Notes under the pieces: generated by a model | Told to the model about the DNA's origin: nothing | The model's database searches: none | What the model saw: the letters and a program-made list of their open reading frames with translations, nothing else | Shown here: piece by piece, positions 1 to 4,728 of the stretch | Layout: every line of letters starts with the position of its first letter | How positions within the stretch are numbered: position 1 is the first letter of the stretch | Program-made: the position numbers and the translations under genes | Source of the DNA: an uncultured Clostridia bacterium | GTDB taxonomy: Bacteria; Bacillota; Clostridia; Oscillospirales; Acutalibacteraceae | Assembly (NCBI GenBank): GCA_945227095.1 | Contig: CALYOC010000046.1 | Location: 1 to 6,431 of the forward strand | Reading direction: 5' to 3' | Length of the DNA stretch: 6,431 bases

Positions 1-48
1 TCTACACGCGTAAGATCGTCGGCAGCGTCAGATGTGTATAAGAGACAG
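1..48 (+). other. Illumina Nextera adapter and index (non-genomic)
   Basis: This is library-construction sequence, not genome. Bases 1-7 match the end of the P5 flow-cell oligo. Bases 8-15 (GCGTAAGA) sit exactly where the 8-base i5 index belongs and match an index I recall as S517. Bases 16-48 equal the 33-base Nextera read-1 transposase adapter, whose last 19 bases (30-48, AGATGTGTATAAGAGACAG) are the Tn5 mosaic end. Genomic sequence begins at base 49. An ATG within the adapter (32-34) opens a reading frame that runs into the downstream gene and adds the spurious peptide MCIRDS, a known adapter translation product; it should not be annotated as a start. Confidence 0.98.
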
Positions 49-556
49 CGACCAGACGGAGGCTATGACAATGGGTGACCGAATCGTCGTTATGAAGGAT
101 GGCTTTATTCAGCAGGTTGACACACCTCAAATGCTTTATGACAGACCGGCGAATATTTTTGTGGCAGGCTTTATCGGCACTCCGCAGATGAATTTTTTGA
201 GCGGCACGGTAATTTCGGAAGGCGGAGATTATAAGCTGAAACTCGGAGATACTTTGTTGGAATTGACGCCGGAGACAGTTCCCGCCTCGCTGGGGGAGCT
301 TGGCGGCAGGGAGGTAGTGTTGGGAATAAGGCCGGAGGACTTATGTATTTCCGACTGTGAGGGCTTGCGAGCCGAGGTCGAGGTGACGGAGCTTATGGGA
401 AATGAAACATATGTCCATATGCTTTACGGCTCGCAAAGGCTTATCTCGCGCGTGAGTGCGGATTCATCCTTCACACCCGGACAGGAGGTTTCCGTTCGCC
501 TCAGGAGTGATAAAATCCATTTATTCGACAAGCAAAGCTCTGAGCGGATTGTGTGA
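49..556 (+). CDS. Sugar ABC transporter ATP-binding protein, MalK/UgpC/MsmX type, C-terminal part only
   Basis: This is the C-terminal ~168 residues of a carbohydrate-importer ATPase, which in this family is about 360-370 residues; the nucleotide-binding core lies beyond the contig end. The first genomic residues read [18 protein letters not shown], the segment directly after the H-loop histidine of MalK-type ATPases. The codon split by the adapter keeps a final C at base 49, which fits the lost CAC/CAT His codon. Then come the family hallmark [13 protein letters not shown] and two C-terminal TOBE/OB modules, with the diagnostic LGIRPEDL and a closing KIHLFD motif. Such subunits power uptake of sugars, oligosaccharides or glycerol-3-phosphate with separately encoded permeases; in Firmicutes one MsmX-like ATPase often serves several importers. 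No sugar permease or binding-protein gene lies downstream, so the substrate cannot be read here. The gene ends at TGA 554-556 and is followed by a terminator. Confidence 0.93.
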
Positions 557-620
557 TAAGACAAAGTGTTTTCTCCGTCTAAAATCTTTTGCAGCCGCGA
601 GAGCTTACCGCGCTTGTGCA

Positions 621-650
621 GAAAAAGCACCGAAAACTCGGTGCTTTTTC
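621..650. terminator. Intrinsic terminator after the sugar ABC ATPase gene
   Basis: There is a perfect 13-bp stem, GAAAAAGCACCGA (621-633) with TCGGTGCTTTTTC (638-650), closed by the four-base loop AAAC. The 3' arm ends in a T5 run, and the A5 run on the 5' arm gives the mirror-image element on the other strand, so it could stop transcription in both directions. It lies 64 bases after the stop codon of the ATPase gene. Confidence 0.9.
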
Positions 651-738
651 TCACTTTGAAGGTAAAATACCGATTGTAAAACGAGGTGATTTAAGCGCTC
701 TGCGGCGCGCGTTAATATGTAATCGGCGGTTTATATTG

Positions 739-813
739 TTTTGCAAGTGCGGGAATTGAAAACTTGCAAAATCGGAAATCCAAAAGGTTTTTTGCCGAAA
801 AATCTGCAAGTGC
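739..813. repeat. TTGCAAGT inverted repeat plus third copy in the long intergenic region
   Basis: The intergenic stretch 651-859 holds no credible gene. Its clearest structure is a 10-bp inverted repeat, TTTTGCAAGT (739-748) and ACTTGCAAAA (762-771), separated by 13 bases. A further direct copy of TGCAAGTGC occurs at 805-813 (first copy 742-750). All copies lie 45-120 bp upstream of the -35 box of the binding-protein promoter, a position suited to an activator or a looping repressor. No T-box motif or other riboswitch consensus was recognised; an RNA function is less likely because the repeats precede the proposed transcription start. The regulatory role is inference. Confidence 0.45.
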
Positions 814-859
814 ATAACCGTAGGTATTCGTCGGCAGGTGGTTATAAATACTTTTTTGT

Positions 860-888
860 TTGACTTTTAAGGTAGATTATGGTAATAT
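860..888 (+). promoter_or_regulatory. Sigma-A-type promoter for the amino-acid ABC transporter
   Basis: The -35 box TTGACT (860-865, 5 of 6 consensus bases) and the -10 box TAATAT (883-888) are 17 bp apart. A TGn extended -10 (880-882) adds strength. Transcription would start near 895, giving a leader of about 28 bases that carries AGGAGG (911-916), six bases before the ATG at 923. No alternative promoter of similar quality is visible in the intergenic region. Confidence 0.8.
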
Positions 889-922
889 GAAAACTAATTA
901 AAATAAAATTAGGAGGAAAATC

Positions 923-1708
923 ATGAAAAATTTAAAGAAAATAGCCGTTCTCGCATTGTCGGCTGTAATGGTTCTTGTCTGTCTTGCAGGCTGCTCCAAG
1001 AAGGAGGAAGCAGAGTACATCATCGCAACCGATACAACATTTGCTCCCTTTGAGTTTACCGATGAGTCCGGTAACTTCACAGGTATTGATGTTGACATTC
1101 TTGCAGCTATCGCGCAGGACCAAGGCTTTACCTACAAACTCAACTCCATCGGCTTTGACGCCGCTGTTACAGCGCTCGAATCCGGACAGGCAGACGGAGT
1201 TATCGCAGGTATGAGCATTACCGAAGAGCGTCAGAAAAAATATGACTTCTCCGACGCTTATTTCCAAAGCTATCAGTGTATGGCAGTTGCCGCCGACAGC
1301 GACATCAAGGATTTCAGCGGACTCAAGGGCAAGAATGTAGCCGCCAAGAAAGGCACCGCAGGTGCTGAAATGGCAGAGGGCTTGAAGGATAAGTATTCCT
1401 TCAAGATCACTTATTTTGATGACAGTCCTATGATGTATGAGGCTGTTAAGACCGGTACAGCGGTCGCTTGCTTCGAGGACGCTCCCGTTATCGCGTACGG
1501 TTGCGCACAGGGCAACGGACTCAAGGTTGTCACAGACCTTAAAGCTGCCGAGGCAGAGGGCTTCAAGGGCTCACCTTACGGCTTCGCCGTTATGAAGGGT
1601 GAGAATACAGAGCTTCTCGCCAAGTTCCAGGCAGGACTTCAGAACATTATTTCAAACGGAAAAATGGCTGAAATTTGCAGCAAATACGGAGTAACCTACG
1701 AGGGTTAA
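923..1708 (+). CDS. Amino-acid ABC transporter substrate-binding lipoprotein (SBP_bac_3 family)
   Basis: This 261-residue protein is the extracellular receptor of a polar amino-acid importer. Residues 1-24 form a lipoprotein signal: a KNLKK charged start, a hydrophobic core and the lipobox L21-A22-G23-C24, so Cys24 should carry the lipid anchor. The mature protein starts its first lobe with YIIATDTTFAPFEF and shows the family signature around residues 54-62 (GIDVDILAA). Compared from memory with E. coli GlnH, Arg103 in ERQKKYDFS occupies the position that binds the ligand carboxylate, and Asp186 in CFEDAP the position that binds the alpha-amino group. The KKGTAG loop (142-147) fits the hinge-side ligand pocket. 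This supports an L-amino acid; glutamine is possible but cystine, arginine or others cannot be excluded. The start is fixed by AGGAGG at 911-916 and by the signal peptide. It is the first gene of the importer cluster, separated by 201 bp from its permease. Confidence 0.93.
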   Translation: MKNLKKIAVLALSAVMVLVCLAGCSKKEEAEYIIATDTTFAPFEFTDESGNFTGIDVDILAAIAQDQGFTYKLNSIGFDAAVTALESGQADGVIAGMSITEERQKKYDFSDAYFQSYQCMAVAADSDIKDFSGLKGKNVAAKKGTAGAEMAEGLKDKYSFKITYFDDSPMMYEAVKTGTAVACFEDAPVIAYGCAQGNGLKVVTDLKAAEAEGFKGSPYGFAVMKGENTELLAKFQAGLQNIISNGKMAEICSKYGVTYEG

Positions 1709-1735
1709 GGCGCTTTACAACTGAATTGAATTAAA

Positions 1736-1775
1736 GGGCTGTTGCTAATACCAACAGCCCGATTTCAATTTTTTT
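1736..1775 (+). terminator. Terminator-like hairpin between binding-protein and permease genes
   Basis: A perfect 9-bp stem GGGCTGTTG (1736-1744) with CAACAGCCC (1752-1760) has a 7-base loop. A T7 run (1769-1775) follows, but after an 8-base gap, so termination is probably partial. That fits a leaky stop, or an RNA 3'-end stabiliser, that gives more binding-protein mRNA than permease mRNA. That use is inference from position. Confidence 0.65.
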
Positions 1776-1909
1776 CGGCATTAAACAGCCGTTTCGGTAT
1801 GGCGTATAAACGCCACTGCCCGATTTCCTCTTTTAGTTTTATTTGTTAAAGAAGTATGATTTTCAATCGGAAAACCGATTAAACCGGCAAAAACAGGAGT
1901 AGTAATATT
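1776..1909 (+). other. Hairpin-rich spacer upstream of the permease gene
   Basis: There is no gene here. Two small perfect hairpins are visible: TGGCGT (1800-1805) with ACGCCA (1810-1815), and AATCGG (1865-1870) with CCGATT (1875-1880). The ten bases GCCCGATTTC that follow the upstream terminator stem (1757-1766) recur at 1818-1827, again followed by T-rich sequence, suggesting a decayed second terminator unit. A TATGAT (1855-1860) could be a -10 box, but no convincing -35 lies 16-18 bp before it, so a separate permease promoter is only a weak possibility. AGGAG (1895-1899) serves the permease ATG with a rather long 10-base spacing. Confidence 0.45.
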
Positions 1910-2665
1910 ATGAATTTTGAAAAAGTTTTGTCTGACGGAACTCTTTGGGAAATGCTTTTCAGCGGTTTCCTTTACACCGTTGAGTCAACATTACTTGCTC
2001 TGCTGATAGCTTTCTTCCTCGGACTTATCACCTGTCTTTTCGGGGTCAGCCGTTCGAAAGTATTAAGAGCAATCAACAAATTTTATCTTTGGATTATCCG
2101 CGGAACACCGCTTATTGTTCAGGCGTTTTACATTTACTTTGCCATGCCTCAGCTCATTCAGGTCATCGGCAAATCAATGCTGGGAAGCTCTGTACCGATG
2201 TTTGCGGCTATGGGCGCGTCTTGGGCGACATTCAGAATTGAGCCCTTCACCGCCGGTGTAGTAACTCTGAGCCTTAATGCAGGCGCGTATTTGAGTGAGA
2301 TTTTTCGCAGCGGTATCTCCGCCATTGACAAAGGACAGATGGAAGCGGCGCGTTCACTGGGACTCTCCAAGGGCAGAGCGATGTATAGAGTTATTCTTCC
2401 TCAGGCGCTTAAAATATGTGTTCCCAGTATTGTAAACCAGTTTATTATCACCTTGAAGGATACATCAATCGTATCTGTAATCGGATTTGCCGAAATCGTC
2501 TATCAGGCGAAAATATATATCGGCAGGACAATGGATTCCTTTGCGACATGGACGATAGTTGCCTGCTTCTATTTGCTTGCGGTTACAATCCTTACAATTA
2601 TTTCCAAACAAATCGAAAGGAGGATGAACAACGATGAAAAAAGAGCTCGAAAAAAGAGAGTATAA
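1910..2665 (+). CDS. Amino-acid ABC transporter permease (HisM/GlnP family)
   Basis: This 251-residue integral membrane subunit forms, probably as a homodimer because no second permease gene is present, the channel of the polar amino-acid importer. Visible family marks are RGTPLIVQ (residues 64-71), [15 protein letters not shown] (121-135) and the cytoplasmic EAA coupling loop E145-A-A-R-S-L-G-L through PQA (164-166), which docks onto the ATPase. Hydrophobic segments lie near 16-45, 58-80, 93-128, 172-195 and 212-232. Between the RGTP segment and [16 protein letters not shown] there are about 20-25 more residues (roughly 82-110) than in the short GlnP proteins I recall. The tail ([19 protein letters not shown]) is very basic, and its last codons are shared with the start of the ATPase gene. 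The start at 1910 is chosen because AGGAG precedes it and the N-terminus matches the family length. Substrate specificity is set by the upstream lipoprotein. Confidence 0.94.
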   Translation: MNFEKVLSDGTLWEMLFSGFLYTVESTLLALLIAFFLGLITCLFGVSRSKVLRAINKFYLWIIRGTPLIVQAFYIYFAMPQLIQVIGKSMLGSSVPMFAAMGASWATFRIEPFTAGVVTLSLNAGAYLSEIFRSGISAIDKGQMEAARSLGLSKGRAMYRVILPQALKICVPSIVNQFIITLKDTSIVSVIGFAEIVYQAKIYIGRTMDSFATWTIVACFYLLAVTILTIISKQIERRMNNDEKRARKKRV

Positions 2666-3392
2666 GCACAAGGTAAATGTTGTCGGACTCCACAAATATT
2701 TTGACGATTTACAGGTTTTAAAGGGAGTGGATTTGCAGGTTGAGGAAGGCGAGGTAGTCTGTGTTATAGGACCGTCCGGCTCCGGTAAATCAACCTTTTT
2801 ACGCTGTCTGAATCTTTTGGAGGTGCCCACAAAGGGAACTGTCGAAATTGACGGATATGTCGTAAATGACAAGAAGGCGAATATCAATAAGATTCGTGAA
2901 AACATCGGAATGGTATTCCAGCAGTTCAATCTTTTCCCGAATATGACCGTTAAGAAAAATATTATGTTTGCGCCCGTTGATTTGAAGAAGATGACAAAGG
3001 CGCAGGCGGAGGAAAAGGCGATGTCGCTTTTGAAGCGCGTAGGGCTTGAGGATAAGGCGGATGCCTATCCCAAGCAGCTTTCGGGCGGCCAACAGCAGAG
3101 GGTTGCCATAGCGCGTGCTTTGGCTATGAATCCCGATATAATGATGTTTGACGAGCCGACCTCGGCGCTCGACCCCGAGATGGTCGGAGAGGTTCTTTCG
3201 GTTATGAAGGAGCTTGCGGCGCAGGGTATGACAATGGTTGTTGTCACTCACGAAACGGGCTTTGCAAGAGATGTTGCGGACCGTGTTATCTTTATGGCGG
3301 ACGGATATATCGTCGAGCAGGGAACCCCCGAGGAGATTTTCACAAATCCCAAGGAGGAGCGAACGAAAGAGTTTCTGAAATGCGTTCTTTAA
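2634..3392 (+). CDS. Amino-acid ABC transporter ATP-binding protein (GlnQ/HisP/ArtP type)
   Basis: This 252-residue cytoplasmic ATPase energises the importer. All nucleotide-binding motifs are intact: Walker [10 protein letters not shown] (46-54), Q-loop [11 protein letters not shown] (96-106), signature LSGGQQQR (149-156), Walker B IMMFDEP with catalytic Glu174, D-loop SALD (177-180) and H-loop His206 in VTHET. The Q-loop style [12 protein letters not shown] and the absence of C-terminal TOBE domains mark the polar amino-acid (PAAT) class and separate it from the sugar ATPase at the window start. The ATG at 2634 has AAAGGAGG (2616-2623) ten bases upstream. The site lies inside the permease gene and the two reading frames overlap by 32 bp, so translational coupling and equal expression are likely. 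The extra charged N-terminal ~12 residues ([12 protein letters not shown]) precede the usual family start. No clear terminator follows the TAA. Confidence 0.96.
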   Translation: MKKELEKREYKHKVNVVGLHKYFDDLQVLKGVDLQVEEGEVVCVIGPSGSGKSTFLRCLNLLEVPTKGTVEIDGYVVNDKKANINKIRENIGMVFQQFNLFPNMTVKKNIMFAPVDLKKMTKAQAEEKAMSLLKRVGLEDKADAYPKQLSGGQQQRVAIARALAMNPDIMMFDEPTSALDPEMVGEVLSVMKELAAQGMTMVVVTHETGFARDVADRVIFMADGYIVEQGTPEEIFTNPKEERTKEFLKCVL

Positions 3393-3412
3393 TCTGCCGA
3401 GGGTGAAGCGGT

Positions 3413-3481
3413 GAATTTGTGAAACATTGTCTTGTCGGAACGCAAATCATGCCGTTCCCGCCTTGACAAATTCGTGAAACA
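3413..3481. repeat. Direct and inverted repeats overlapping the mgtC-family promoter
   Basis: The 13-base element AATTTGTGAAACA (3414-3426) recurs as AATTCGTGAAACA (3469-3481), one mismatch, 55 bp apart. The second copy fills most of the spacer between the -35 and -10 boxes of the next promoter. In addition GAATTTGT (3413-3420) is an exact inverted repeat of ACAAATTC (3466-3473), and an inner hairpin GGAACG (3437-3442) with CGTTCC (3453-3458) lies between them. The location is that of a classic repressor operator pair. No U-tract follows, so it is not an intrinsic terminator for the upstream operon. The regulator is unknown. Confidence 0.5.
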
Positions 3482-3491
3482 GTAGTAAGAT
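3463..3491 (+). promoter_or_regulatory. Promoter of the MgtC/SapB-family gene
   Basis: A perfect -35 box TTGACA (3463-3468) is followed after 17 bp by TAAGAT (3486-3491, four of six consensus bases). Transcription would start near 3498, leaving a leader of about 85 bases before the ATG at 3584. The weak -10 box and the repeat lying in the spacer suggest regulated rather than constitutive use. Confidence 0.65.
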
Positions 3492-3522
3492 GTTAATATA
3501 AAGAGAGAAAGAAATTGAAGTT

Positions 3523-3564
3523 AGATATTGTTACTTGATTTTTAAGAATTGAGTAGCAATATTT
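3523..3564 (+). promoter_or_regulatory. Long hairpin in the 5' leader of the MgtC-family mRNA
   Basis: Bases 3523-3540 pair with 3547-3564 to give a continuous stem of 18 pairs (about four G-U wobbles, otherwise mostly A-U) with the six-base loop TTTAAG. It ends ten bases before the ribosome binding site GGAGGT (3574-3579). No U-run follows it, so it is not a terminator. It could set mRNA stability or translation, or be part of a sensing leader; mgtC genes in enterobacteria are known for leader-based control, but I see no homology to those leaders. Confidence 0.55.
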
Positions 3565-3583
3565 ATGTTATTCGGAGGTAAAA

Positions 3584-4324
3584 ATGAGCGTCGTTCAGAA
3601 TTTATTTTCCCTTGCATTTGACGGTGAGATAGTCGAGTTCACTATTCGTTGTCTTTTGGCGGTATTTTTGGGATTTATTATCGGTTTTGAGCGTCAGTGG
3701 TCCAGGCATCCGGCAGGCATTATCACAAATGTACTTGTTGCCGTCGGAGCGTTCCTGTTCACAAGCTTCTCGTTTGCTTCCGGCGTCGATATCAAGGACG
3801 AAACGCGTGTTGCGGCGCAGGTTGTAACCGGAATCGGTTTTTTGGGTGCCGGTGTCATTATGCGGCAGGGACTTAACATTCGCGGACTTAACACCGCCGC
3901 GACAATTTGGTGTTCCGGAGCTATAGGCGTTCTGTGTGCCAACGGCTCCCTATGGAAGCCTATAATCGGATCCGCGATAATTCTTCTTATCAATGTCGCA
4001 CTTCGTCCGGTCGCACACAAGATTAGAGATGCTCGGCTTATCACCGATCATCAGGATGATTCGTACCGGGAGAAGATGTATGCGATTCGAGTCACCTGTG
4101 CGGACAACGAGGAGTACCGAATCCGCACCCTGATAACGCAGATGGTCGCTTCGGAGCAGACGGTGCTCAAGGATATTGAGTCTGCGGATGCAGAAAATGA
4201 TGTTGTTAAAATCAAGGCAACCGTATTGAGCGACGAGAACCAATCCGTGCAGATTGAAAAGATGGTTTCCCGAATTTCCGTCGAAGAGGGAGTTATGTCC
4301 GCCGGCTGGAAATCCGTCCAGTAA
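3584..4324 (+). CDS. MgtC/SapB family membrane protein
   Basis: This 246-residue protein has the MgtC membrane domain followed by a cytoplasmic ACT-like domain. Five hydrophobic segments lie near residues 17-36, 45-65, 76-94, 104-119 and 123-141. Family motifs are GFERQWSRHPAG (34-45), the core RVAAQVVTGIGFLGAGVIM (75-93) and RGLNTAATIWCSGAIG (100-115). Residues about 165-240 alternate strands and helices as in the regulatory ACT-like tail of longer MgtC proteins. MgtC proteins are linked to growth at low magnesium and, in Salmonella and Mycobacterium, to survival in macrophages; in Salmonella MgtC acts on the F-type ATP synthase. Whether this commensal-type homologue does the same is unknown. 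The usual GLRTN/H motif reads GIITN (45-49), so an arginine common in the family is missing. GGAGGT (3574-3579) supports the start. It is transcribed alone, between its own promoter and a strong terminator. Confidence 0.92.
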   Translation: MSVVQNLFSLAFDGEIVEFTIRCLLAVFLGFIIGFERQWSRHPAGIITNVLVAVGAFLFTSFSFASGVDIKDETRVAAQVVTGIGFLGAGVIMRQGLNIRGLNTAATIWCSGAIGVLCANGSLWKPIIGSAIILLINVALRPVAHKIRDARLITDHQDDSYREKMYAIRVTCADNEEYRIRTLITQMVASEQTVLKDIESADAENDVVKIKATVLSDENQSVQIEKMVSRISVEEGVMSAGWKSVQ

Positions 4325-4336
4325 ATATTGTCTGAT

Positions 4337-4363
4337 AAAGCAGGGTTTTCGCCCTGCTTTTTT
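4337..4363 (+). terminator. Intrinsic terminator of the MgtC-family gene
   Basis: A 9-bp stem AAAGCAGGG (4337-4345) with CCCTGCTTT (4352-4360), loop TTTTCG, runs straight into a T6 tract (4358-4363). It begins 13 bases after the TAA stop and is a textbook Rho-independent terminator. Confidence 0.93.
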
Positions 4364-4365
4364 AT

Positions 4366-4394
4366 TTGCAAACTGTGTTTATATATGTTAAAAT
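4366..4394 (+). promoter_or_regulatory. Promoter of the gatCAB operon
   Basis: The -35 box TTGCAA (4366-4371) and the -10 box TAAAAT (4389-4394) are 17 bp apart, with a TGT extended -10 (4386-4388). The -35 begins three bases after the terminator T-tract. Transcription would start near 4401, about 28 bases before gatC, whose AGGAG lies at 4418-4422. Confidence 0.75.
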
Positions 4395-4428
4395 AACAAA
4401 GTATATATTATAATCTCAGGAGAGAATT

Positions 4429-4716
4429 ATGGAAATCAATAAGGATTTAGTAATTTATTTGGAAAAGCTCGCGAGAATAGAACTCAGCGAGTCCGAAAAA
4501 GTAAAGGTTGAGAAGGAATTGTCAGAGGTTCTCGGCTATATTGATATGTTGAGCGAGCTTGACACCGAGGGTGTTGAGCCTGCGTCTCACTCCTTTCCGG
4601 TGAACAATGTCTTTCGTGAAGATGTCGTAACAAACGGCGACAGCAGGGCTTCTGTACTCTCAAACGCGCCGCATTCCAAGGACGGCTGCTTCAAAGTGCC
4701 TAAGACGGTGGAATAA
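4429..4716 (+). CDS. gatC: Aspartyl/glutamyl-tRNA amidotransferase subunit C
   Basis: GatC (95 residues, normal length) is the small belt-like subunit that wraps GatA and GatB and stabilises the transamidase. The N-terminal half is the expected helical pair (VIYLEKLARIELSE, then VEKELSEVLGYIDMLSELDT), followed by the family motif DTEGVEP (45-51), the extended segment with NNVFREDV (59-66) that reaches across GatA, and the conserved ending FKVPKTVE. AGGAG (4418-4422) sits six bases before the ATG. It is the first gene of the operon; its TAA is 12 bp before gatA, and the gatA ribosome binding site starts within the gatC stop codon, so expression should be coupled. Confidence 0.96.
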   Translation: MEINKDLVIYLEKLARIELSESEKVKVEKELSEVLGYIDMLSELDTEGVEPASHSFPVNNVFREDVVTNGDSRASVLSNAPHSKDGCFKVPKTVE

Positions 4717-4728
4717 GGAGAGGATATT

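Noticed and set aside
32..49. ATG in the adapter as the start of the first protein
   Set aside because: The codons lie in the Nextera mosaic end and give the artefact peptide MCIRDS; the real gene starts beyond the contig end.
651..859. T-box or amino-acid riboswitch upstream of the amino-acid importer
   Set aside because: No T-box core, antiterminator or known riboswitch consensus is visible, and the good promoter at 860-888 leaves only a short leader.
4409..4414. Perfect TATAAT just before gatC as the -10 box
   Set aside because: Transcription would begin around 4421, inside the ribosome binding site, and the sequence 17 bp upstream (TGTTAA) is a poor -35; the TTGCAA/TAAAAT pair fits better.
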